Positions 1-5,169 of a stretch of 5,764 nucleotides of DNA are shown one piece after another. Each line of letters begins with the position of its first letter. The first letter of the stretch is position 1. The translations under genes were made by a program, and so were the position numbers. Origin of the DNA: Flavipsychrobacter stenotrophus. GTDB taxonomy: Bacteria; Bacteroidota; Bacteroidia; Chitinophagales; Chitinophagaceae. Location: assembly GCA_947372365.1 (NCBI GenBank), contig CANBTK010000162.1:1-5764 (forward strand), given 5' to 3'. The notes under the pieces were generated by a model. That model had not been told where the DNA came from. It saw only the letters and a program-made list of their open reading frames with translations, and did not search any database.

Positions 1-1474
1 CATTGGAATCTATCACAACCTTTAGTGGCTGCCCAATATACCACTCCGTAGTGTCGTAGCTGCAATTACCATTTCTATCATCATAACTCATGAAACTAAC
101 GTAGCGTGGGCAGTGTGTATGATTAAAAGAGTACGAAACTGAGTCAACCGGCGTAGCCCCGGAATACAAAACATTTTTGAGTGTATAATATCCTGAAGAA
201 GAGTAATGATGCCCTGCATAGACGATACCATAAGAGCCATAAGAAGAAGGGATGATATGGGATGTGTCGTGGCTGCCATCGCCATAATATGTTTTAACAT
301 ACATACCTGCAGTATAGCGCTTAATGACAATGCTAATTGTCAATGAATCGCACTGGTCATCTACATCAAGGTCCATGCTGTCGCTGGAGTGCAGGAAGAT
401 ATCGGCATTGGCAAGCGCCCTTACACGGCCATTGCCGCCATCTGAAATATACACACGGTTACCCGTATCTAACGTCACTACTTCAGGCCCACTCAGCGCC
501 GCCGCCGTTGCTGGCCCGCCATCACCGCTAAACCCAGCAGCACCGCCACCTGATATTGTACTTATAAAGCCTGTTGCTGTTATCCCGCGCACCCGGTTGG
601 TGGCTATATCGGTGAAATATATACGCCCTGCGTTGTCTGCCGTAAGCCATGTTGGGTTTATCTGCGCATATAATGCTGGTGCACCGTCGCCAGTCGTTCC
701 TGACGAACCGTTACCCGCTATAGTATTGATTATGCCAGATGAGTTAACCAGCCTTATCCTGTTGTTGAGTTTGTCTGCAATGAGGAGGTTGCCCATGTAG
801 TCAATGGCTACAGACGAAGGCGTATTGAGTTCTGCCGCAGTTGCGGGGCCACCATCGCCGCTGAAACTCGCTGAGCCGTTACCGGCTATTGTGGTTATAA
901 CCCCGCTGGTGTTCACCTTCCGTATACGGTGGTTAAACCCATCGGCAATGTAAAGGTTGCCAGCTGCATCCAGCTTAACACATGTGGGCCTGTTGAGCTT
1001 TGCCGCAGTTGCGGGGCCGCCATCGCCACTAAAACCTGCGCCAGCAGCGTGGTTGCCTGCAAATGTGGATATTACTCCAGAACTATTTATTTTCCTTACT
1101 ACATTGTTGCCATAGTCGGCAATGTAAACATTGCCCGATGCATCTACCGCCACATCATACGCACCATCAAGGTATGCCGCAGTTGCAGGGCCGCCATCGC
1201 CACTAAAGCCATAACTACCCCTGCCCGCAATAGTGCGTATAATGCCTGCGGGGGATATTTTCCTTACGGCGCTATTAGAATAGTCGGCAATGTACATATT
1301 GCCCGAGGCATCGAATGCCACACCCTTGGGTGTGTTAAAACCTGCCGCAGTTGCTGGGCCACCATCGCCGCTGAAGCCTACCGAGCCGTTACCAGCAATG
1401 GTGTGAATAATTCCTGTCTGGGCGAAAGCAAGGGCAGGTAACAAAAGCAGGATGAAAATGGATATTTTTTTCAT
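1..1474 (-). CDS. Secreted NHL-repeat protein with PKD-like domain (3' end outside window)
   Basis: The frame is open from ATG at 1474 to the left edge, giving 491 codons and no stop, so the C-terminus is missing. Residues 1-18 form a signal peptide (KK, a hydrophobic core, then AFA before Gln19), so the product is exported. Residues 21 to about 356 hold six NHL-type repeats of 55-58 residues; each has a GDGGPATAA-like block, then a D-x-x-G-N-x-Y-I-A-D strand and an R-K-I/V strand. NHL repeats normally build a beta-propeller. Residues 370-450 look PKD-like (YGDGS at 397-401, then HHYSSSGYYTLK). Residues 463-474 (SYDDRNGNCSYD) resemble a calcium-binding or SdrD-B-like loop. Ligand and role are unknown; a surface or type IX-secreted protein is plausible, but the part that would show a sorting domain is absent. 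No Shine-Dalgarno site is visible; a poor -7-like TATATTTTG lies at 1540-1548. Antisense frames over this region are shadows. Confidence 0.9.
   Translation of the reverse strand, partial: MKKISIFILLLLPALAFAQTGIIHTIAGNGSVGFSGDGGPATAAGFNTPKGVAFDASGNMYIADYSNSAVRKISPAGIIRTIAGRGSYGFSGDGGPATAAYLDGAYDVAVDASGNVYIADYGNNVVRKINSSGVISTFAGNHAAGAGFSGDGGPATAAKLNRPTCVKLDAAGNLYIADGFNHRIRKVNTSGVITTIAGNGSASFSGDGGPATAAELNTPSSVAIDYMGNLLIADKLNNRIRLVNSSGIINTIAGNGSSGTTGDGAPALYAQINPTWLTADNAGRIYFTDIATNRVRGITATGFISTISGGGAAGFSGDGGPATAAALSGPEVVTLDTGNRVYISDGGNGRVRALANADIFLHSSDSMDLDVDDQCDSLTISIVIKRYTAGMYVKTYYGDGSHDTSHIIPSSYGSYGIVYAGHHYSSSGYYTLKNVLYSGATPVDSVSYSFNHTHCPRYVSFMSYDDRNGNCSYDTTEWYIGQPLKVVIDSN
407..1414 (-). repeat. 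Six tandem NHL repeat units inside the secreted protein gene
   Basis: The most conserved 27-base block of each unit, encoding GDGGPATAA or a variant, lies at 1343-1369, 1175-1201, 1001-1027, 833-859, 665-691 and 500-526. Spacings are 168, 174, 168, 168 and 165 bases, all multiples of three. Units 1-4 and 6 keep the block nearly intact; unit 5 has diverged to GDGAPALYA. Unit 3 begins with two extra residues in its preceding loop (NHAAGAGFSG). The periodicity is coding and fits one propeller of about six blades. Confidence 0.88.
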
Positions 1475-1829
1475 AAAGTGGGGATATTATACAATCAACT
1501 GATTATAAAGGATAAAGATAATAAAAGCATTAGTATGCGCAAAATATATCTTAGCCCCGTTTTTTTGAGGGTAAACTACTATTGAAACAGGGAGGGAAAT
1601 GTTTTTAAAGGGCATTTATACTATTTTGACATTAAAATCACACCGCCTAAAATATGCTTACACCTTCCCTCTTACTAGCTTTTATTACGAAACCGTTTGT
1701 CTTTTCGTTGACCTCATTGAGAGTTTTGCGGTTCTATTTATGCACAAAAGTGTTATTCAAGCAGCGGCTGAAGTTTTGCTAAATGCAATAAGGTGCATTG
1801 TCATCGCCTTATTTGTCCAACGTCTTCAT

Positions 1830-1905
1830 TTACTTTTTTTGTGCTGCCGCAAAAAAAGTAACAAAAAAAGCGGCACTTTTTTCTTATCGCTCCGCGAGAA
1901 AAAAG
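1830..1905. repeat. Interleaved inverted repeats (pseudoknot topology) plus adjacent hairpin
   Basis: An 11-base arm TTACTTTTTTT (1830-1840) is perfectly complementary to AAAAAAAGTAA (1851-1861). Inside its loop, TGCCGC (1845-1850) is perfectly complementary to GCGGCA (1870-1875), which lies outside that stem. The order a-b-a'-b' is that of an H-type pseudoknot, with a 4-base first loop, no bases between b and a', and an A-rich 8-base last loop (1862-1869). Directly after it, CTTTTTTC-tta-TCGC (1876-1890) pairs with GCGA-GAAAAAAG (1894-1905) across a TCC loop. An alternative pairing, AAAAAAG (1864-1870) with CTTTTTT (1876-1882), competes with both. I recall similar AAAAGTAACAAAA cores between short inverted arms in intergenic DNA of other Bacteroidota; this is memory, not checked. 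Confidence 0.6.
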
Positions 1906-1910
1906 AAGCC

Positions 1911-1967
1911 CCCGGCGTGTAGTGTGAAGCTTGTTACTCTTATGTCCGCGCCGGGACGGCGGCGCGG
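1911..1967. other. Overlapping GC-rich stem-loops, possible terminator for the oxidoreductase gene
   Basis: CCGCGCC (1946-1952) pairs perfectly with GGCGCGG (1961-1967) across an 8-base loop. Alternatively CGCCGGG (1949-1955) pairs with CCCGGCG (1911-1917) across 31 bases; the two stems share bases and exclude each other. Read on the minus strand, the second stem is followed by GGCTTCTTTTTTC, a T-rich tract that could make it a weak, long-looped terminator for the gene ending at 2089. The distance of about 130 bases from that stop codon lowers confidence. Confidence 0.35.
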
Positions 1968-2088
1968 GTATGATGCAGAAACTCTTTTCAAAATTGGTTT
2001 GGTTTCAATGACTAACCGGTATTACCTGAATAAGCTGCCACTAAAACGGCAGAAGGTGCCTTAACGAAGGTTGCAATGCACGGGGGCA

Positions 2089-3249
2089 TTAAACCATACT
2101 CTGTATATACTTTTTTACTTTTTCGTACTTACCCAGCCAGAAAACGACATCAAGGATAAAAGGCATTTTAGATAATGAGCGCTGCACTTTGTAGCTGGCT
2201 ACCAGGTCGTTAACTATGGCCTTTTGCAGTTCATCATCATATTGTAGCATAGGGGTTGCGCTAAAGTCGCCGATTGCAAAGCACGTTTTTACCTGGTTGG
2301 CGGCGAGCTTGCCGCTCAGTACTGCGTTGCCTATACCCGTGCCAGAGAGTGGGTTAGAGAGCGATGCGGCATCGCCCAGCAGCATGAACCTATTGCCAGA
2401 AGGTGCACCTATACTAGAGCCCAGCGGCACGCCAAAGCCTTCGAGGGGGCCTTCCTGTATTGCATCTTTAAATTTGGCGCTCAGTTCCGGCGAATCTTTA
2501 AAGTACTTATAGAATGTTTCTTTCAGGTTTATTTTCTGGTCGGCAATATTCTGTGAAAGCAGCCCGAAGCCAACATTTACTTTTCCACCTTCCACCGGGA
2601 ATACCCACAAGTAGTTAAGCCCAAATTTGGGGCTAAAAAACACTTCTGAAACATCGGGCTTCGTGTCCTTCACATTGGAATAATATGCCCTTACTGCGCC
2701 CAGGTAGTGTTTACGGTCGAGGGTCCTTTCCGTGAGTTGTTTGGCTACTATCGAATTGGCGCCATCAGCGCCTATTATTATTTCACCTGTAAAAACGGTG
2801 GTAGAGCCCTTTATAGTTAAGGTTACGCCATCATTGGTAACTGTAATCTTGTCGGGTTGTGTACTGGTAAAAACATCGGTGGGGGTATGCTCCTTTACCT
2901 GGCCCAGCAGGAAGTTATCTAGGTCCATCCTTGGGCAAGTGTAGGACTCATTCTTCCAGTCGAACTTAATCATTCTTCCCTTGTAGTTGATCTGTGTATG
3001 CTTCAGTACCAGCGTTTTAGGGAATTGCTTGAAGGTTTTTTCAAAGCCTGGCAACAGGCTTTCCAGCGTTTCCACGGCTTTGCGGTGCATTAGTTCGCCG
3101 CATACCTTATCCCTCGGGAATGTTGCTTTATCTATAATGGCTACCCTGAGCCCGGTATCTTTTAATGCGATAGCGCAACTGCATCCACCCGGGCCGGCAC
3201 CTATTATGAGCACATCATAATTTTTCACTGTACCGGTATCCTCCTTCAT
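2089..3249 (-). CDS. FAD-dependent oxidoreductase, geranylgeranyl reductase family
   Basis: A 386-residue flavoprotein of normal length for the family. Residues 10-40 form the dinucleotide-binding fold: a beta strand, GAGPGG at 17-22, and acidic Asp40 at the end of the second strand. FPRDKVCGE (44-52) and PRMDLDNFL (106-114) are typical of this family. GADG (160-163) is the second FAD contact. NYLWVFP (212-218) matches the substrate-side Y-x-W-x-F-P motif. GDAA (292-295) followed by NPLSGTGIGNA (299-309) is the third FAD motif. Family members reduce isoprenoid double bonds or oxidise related lipids and quinones; the substrate here is unknown. There is no signal peptide, so it is cytoplasmic or membrane-associated. 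The frame extends to a GTG at 3258, but ATG at 3249 is preferred and sits about 20 bases below a promoter-like -7 box. It is separated from the upstream transglycosylase gene by a strong terminator. Confidence 0.88.
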   Translation of the reverse strand: MKEDTGTVKNYDVLIIGAGPGGCSCAIALKDTGLRVAIIDKATFPRDKVCGELMHRKAVETLESLLPGFEKTFKQFPKTLVLKHTQINYKGRMIKFDWKNESYTCPRMDLDNFLLGQVKEHTPTDVFTSTQPDKITVTNDGVTLTIKGSTTVFTGEIIIGADGANSIVAKQLTERTLDRKHYLGAVRAYYSNVKDTKPDVSEVFFSPKFGLNYLWVFPVEGGKVNVGFGLLSQNIADQKINLKETFYKYFKDSPELSAKFKDAIQEGPLEGFGVPLGSSIGAPSGNRFMLLGDAASLSNPLSGTGIGNAVLSGKLAANQVKTCFAIGDFSATPMLQYDDELQKAIVNDLVASYKVQRSLSKMPFILDVVFWLGKYEKVKKYIQSMV

Positions 3250-3268
3250 GTCTCGCACTAGTTTTGTG

Positions 3269-3296
3269 TAAAATTATAGCTTTTTTCTTAAACAAA
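3269..3296 (-). promoter_or_regulatory. Probable promoter of the oxidoreductase gene
   Basis: On the minus strand, TTTG (3296-3293) is followed after 16 bases by TAATTTTA (3276-3269), which matches seven of eight positions of the Bacteroidota -7 consensus TAnnTTTG. The spacing is shorter than the usual 19 or so. Its position, just above the ATG at 3249 and below the terminator at 3348-3375, supports an independent transcript. Confidence 0.45.
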
Positions 3297-3300
3297 ACAT

Positions 3301-3316
3301 GATTGTTGTTACAATC
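3301..3316. promoter_or_regulatory. Perfect inverted repeat upstream of the oxidoreductase promoter
   Basis: GATTGT (3301-3306) and ACAATC (3311-3316) are exact inverted copies around TGTT. The repeat lies four bases upstream of the proposed -33 element, where an activator or repressor dimer could bind. It may equally be a chance 6-base repeat in AT-rich DNA. Confidence 0.25.
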
Positions 3317-3347
3317 GGCAATTAAAATAAGGGCAGTACCTCACACG

Positions 3348-3375
3348 AAAAAGCCCGGGCTTAACGCCCGGGCCT
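3348..3375 (-). terminator. Intrinsic terminator after the lytic transglycosylase gene
   Basis: On the minus strand, GCCCGGGC (3373-3366), a GTTAA loop, and GCCCGGGC (3360-3353) form a perfect 8-base GC stem, extended by a G-T and an A-T pair and followed by five T (3352-3348). It begins about 25 bases past the stop codon at 3400. On the plus strand no T-tract follows, so it acts in one direction. Confidence 0.9.
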
Positions 3376-3399
3376 ATAAAAGAATGTATTGATTGCAAT

Positions 3400-4578
3400 T
3401 TATTTTACGCGCTCGTATGACTTAGCGAGTTTAGCCATAGCTTCTTTCTTCTGCAGGAAGATGTCAACTTTATCCTTAGGTAGGCGCAATTTGTAGAAAG
3501 CGGTTGCGTAAGTATGGTTCATGAACAAGGTATAGTCAGGGTTCCAGCGGGCAAGCAGTTTTTTGTCGATGCCAGTTTCGTGCTCTATAACCTCGAAAGC
3601 TATTGGCTTATCCATTTTCAGGATGCTCATGTTTTTCAGCTCGTCATCGGTAAAAGAAGGCAGTTTGGGTACAACCGGGGTTGCTGAAGCCGAAGCTGTT
3701 GCAGGTGATGATGGGGTAGCTGCTACAGCCAATGTTTTAGCAGCAGCAGGCTCCTTAGCAAAAGGTTCGTCTTCTTTGTCCTTGTCTTTGCTAAACTTAA
3801 AGTCAACTGGTATGCTGCCGATATTGATGAACTTGCTCAGGTTTTCGAAGATGCTGGCAGTTGCTATGAAAGCCAATACGTGGCCCTGTGTTTCCTGCGG
3901 CAGGTATTCCTTAATATCCCAAAAGTTGTGGCTACCTGTTTTTTCAATAGCTTTTTGTACCGGGGTAGGGCCGCTGTTGTAGGCAGCAACTACCAGCAGC
4001 CAATCGTTAAGCTGGCTATACAATAAGTCAAGGTATTTGGTAGCGGCAGTGGTAGATTTCGCCCAGTCTTTGCGTTCGTCATTCTTGCGGGTAACGGCAA
4101 GGCCCATCATTTTGGCCGTAGCCTCCATCATTTGCCATGGCCCTACAGCGCCTGCATGCGACACTGCATTGTGGTTGAGCGCCGACTCTATTACGGCAAG
4201 GTATTTCAATTCCTTCGGCATTTTTTTCTGCTCCAGGATATTGTCAATTACCGAAAAAGGCGTAGCACTATTGCTTTGTACGCTGCTCAGGGTGCGGTTA
4301 TGTACTTCCATATACTTGCGCACAAAATCATTTACATAACCATCTTTATCGCCAAAATATGCTTTTTCACCAGCCAAAGGCACATGGCCGTAGCCTAACT
4401 TCTCTTCTGCGTAACCGGGTTTGGGTGTATTGCTTGCTAATAATTTAGCACCTTGCTTTGGCTGTATTTTGGTTGATGCCAAAGAATCAACTTTGCCTGG
4501 CTGTGATTTTTGCTGGGCCTGTGAGGCAACAGCGGAAATAGTAATAAGAACTAAGGTAAAAAGAACCTTGCATTGCAT
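3400..4578 (-). CDS. Secreted MltD-like lytic transglycosylase (SLT domain, GH23)
   Basis: A 392-residue murein hydrolase precursor. Residues 1-21 are a signal peptide (hydrophobic core, SQA before Gln22); Cys3 is too early to be a lipobox. Residues about 107-250 form the SLT domain: catalytic Glu131 in YLAVIESALN, GAVGPWQMM (143-151), AAYNSGP (198-204), and the ETQGHVLAFIA helix (229-239). This order is that of MltD-type enzymes, which cleave the MurNAc-GlcNAc bond with 1,6-anhydro product formation in the periplasm. Residues 272-309 are a Lys/Ala/Ser/Pro/Thr linker. Residues 310-392 resemble the post-catalytic MltD segment (FEVIEHETGIDKKLLARWNP), but no standard LysM repeat is visible, although many relatives carry them. 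The ATG at 4578 starts the signal peptide cleanly. tatA ends 117 bases upstream with only a weak hairpin between, so read-through is possible; a strong terminator follows. Confidence 0.9.
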   Translation of the reverse strand: MQCKVLFTLVLITISAVASQAQQKSQPGKVDSLASTKIQPKQGAKLLASNTPKPGYAEEKLGYGHVPLAGEKAYFGDKDGYVNDFVRKYMEVHNRTLSSVQSNSATPFSVIDNILEQKKMPKELKYLAVIESALNHNAVSHAGAVGPWQMMEATAKMMGLAVTRKNDERKDWAKSTTAATKYLDLLYSQLNDWLLVVAAYNSGPTPVQKAIEKTGSHNFWDIKEYLPQETQGHVLAFIATASIFENLSKFINIGSIPVDFKFSKDKDKEDEPFAKEPAAAKTLAVAATPSSPATASASATPVVPKLPSFTDDELKNMSILKMDKPIAFEVIEHETGIDKKLLARWNPDYTLFMNHTYATAFYKLRLPKDKVDIFLQKKEAMAKLAKSYERVK

Positions 4579-4667
4579 GTTTATCGTTGTTTAAGCGGTG
4601 AAGCATGCAACCCTCTATAAAGGGAAGCCTACATTAAAATAGTTTCTGGAAATGGGGTATATCAGTG

Positions 4668-4686
4668 GGGCGCTTATGGTGCGCCT
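4668..4686 (-). terminator. Weak stem-loop between tatA and the transglycosylase gene
   Basis: GGCGC (4669-4673) pairs with GCGCC (4681-4685) across a 7-base loop, with one G-T pair outside. It lies 10 bases beyond the tatA stop codon, but no T-tract follows on the minus strand. It may attenuate or protect the tatA 3' end; partial read-through into the next gene is likely. The rest of the 117-base gap shows no clear TAnnTTTG promoter. Confidence 0.3.
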
Positions 4687-4695
4687 GCGGTAAGG

Positions 4696-4914
4696 TTAGT
4701 TGACTTTTTCTTTTTCTTTCATCCCCGATTCTATTTCACTCTTTATACCGTCTTTCGCTTCGTTAAACTCACGGATACCTTTACCAAGGCCTTTTGCAAG
4801 CTCTGGTATTTTTTTGCCACCAAACAATACTACTACGATTAACAAAGTAATAATAAGCTCTGATGCATTAGGCATCCCCATAAGGAAAACCGGGCTCAAG
4901 AAGAATACTGTCAT
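4696..4914 (-). CDS. tatA: Sec-independent (twin-arginine) translocase subunit TatA
   Basis: A 72-residue membrane protein. A short periplasmic N-terminus leads to polar Glu19 and a membrane helix at about 20-31. The hinge FGG (31-33) follows, then the amphipathic helix KKIPELAKGLGKGIREF (34-50) and a charged tail, the standard TatA order. TatA oligomers form the pore-like element that passes folded proteins with twin-arginine signals, together with TatC, which is not in this window. The frame extends upstream to a TTG at 4962, but that codon lies inside the -7 promoter box, so ATG at 4914 is chosen; ATGs at 4881 and 4875 are possible but would shorten the N-terminus. TatB and TatE share this fold; the short tail favours TatA/E. 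The secreted murein hydrolase just downstream has an ordinary signal peptide without a visible twin arginine. Confidence 0.9.
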   Translation of the reverse strand: MTVFFLSPVFLMGMPNASELIITLLIVVVLFGGKKIPELAKGLGKGIREFNEAKDGIKSEIESGMKEKEKVN

Positions 4915-4959
4915 ACGTAAATATTTTAAAAAGTTATCAAACGAAATTATAGGGCAGGG

Positions 4960-4990
4960 CAAATATAGGCTTTTTAGCCTGATTGCCTAA
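4960..4990 (-). promoter_or_regulatory. Promoter of tatA
   Basis: On the minus strand TATATTTG (4967-4960) is an exact match to the Bacteroidota -7 consensus TAnnTTTG. TTAG (4990-4987), three of four bases of the TTTG -33 element, lies exactly 19 bases upstream. Transcription would start near 4954, leaving a leader of about 40 bases before ATG 4914. The spacer holds a small inverted repeat, AGGCT (4967-4971) and AGCCT (4976-4980), which could be an operator or chance. Confidence 0.6.
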
Positions 4991-4995
4991 TTTTC

Positions 4996-5004
4996 TTATC
5001 CACA
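4996..5004 (+). promoter_or_regulatory. Single perfect DnaA box
   Basis: TTATCCACA matches the strict DnaA box consensus TTATNCACA. It sits five bases upstream of the tatA -33 element. No second clear box was seen nearby, so it is not evidence of an origin; it could tie the promoter to DnaA or be a chance 9-base match. Confidence 0.3.
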
Positions 5005-5072
5005 ATCGGCCACTTTTAACAATTGCTTTATTTATAGTATGCAAAAACTGTTTGTTTTTAATTGGTTACTTA

Positions 5073-5154
5073 TATTTGTTATTTTCTCTGTATTTTACTG
5101 CGTTTACTGCTTTTAAGGTTCAGGCATCAATCATATTGTGTGTATTTGTTATTT
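5073..5154 (+). repeat. 12-base direct repeat pair in AT-rich spacer
   Basis: TATTTGTTATTT occurs at 5073-5084 and again at 5143-5154, 70 bases apart. Between them TTTACTGC is repeated with a 9-base period (5094-5101 and 5103-5110). The spacer from 4991 to 5169 holds no gene I can support and no obvious terminator for the pseudouridine synthase gene. The repeats may be low-complexity coincidence. Confidence 0.4.
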
Positions 5155-5169
5155 AAATGGTAGTAAAGG

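Larger units (their letters stand above)
1475..2088. other. 614-base gene-free gap rich in inverted repeats
   Basis: No convincing gene was found. Two overlapping plus-strand open frames (1599-1922 and 1798-2064) cross the structured part in different frames, match no family I recognise, and carry KKSNKKS or KKVTKKA only because they read through A-tracts. Structures seen: AATGCA/TGCATT at 1782-1787 and 1794-1799; AATAAGG/CCTTATT at 1787-1793 and 1807-1813; the interleaved stems at 1830-1875; the hairpin at 1876-1905; GC-rich stems at 1911-1967; and CTGCC/GGCAG at 2035-2039 and 2048-2052. The stretch 1475-1560 is AT-rich and should hold the NHL gene promoter. The gap lies between two minus-strand genes, so it is 3' leader-distal sequence for the oxidoreductase and upstream sequence for the NHL gene. 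Confidence 0.7.

Noticed and set aside
324..1441. Plus-strand open frames 324-800, 337-531 and 929-1441
   Set aside because: They are antisense to the NHL-repeat gene; the repeated coding blocks happen to lack stops on the other strand.
1864..1870. A-AAA-AAG slippery heptamer followed by a hairpin, as in dnaX frameshifting
   Set aside because: Neither overlapping open frame reads the heptamer in the phase needed for -1 slippage, and neither frame looks coding.
1599..1922. 107-residue plus-strand frame preceded by GGAGGG
   Set aside because: The purine run is only three bases from the ATG and such sites are not used by the other genes here. The frame crosses the hairpin cluster, has no recognisable domain, and its tail is a read-through of the A-tract element.
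1798..2064. 88-residue plus-strand frame with KKVTKKA
   Set aside because: It overlaps the previous frame in another phase and consists of structured repeat DNA; peptides of this kind are common spurious calls.
3249..3258. GTG start at 3258 for the oxidoreductase
   Set aside because: An ATG lies three codons downstream, closer to the conserved N-terminal fold; the extension adds nothing recognisable.
2216..4398. Plus-strand open frames over the oxidoreductase and transglycosylase genes
   Set aside because: All are antisense to genes with complete family motifs and show no domain of their own.
4985..5160. Possible replication origin (DnaA box plus AT-rich DNA)
   Set aside because: There is only one DnaA box, no box array, and neither dnaA nor dnaN nearby.
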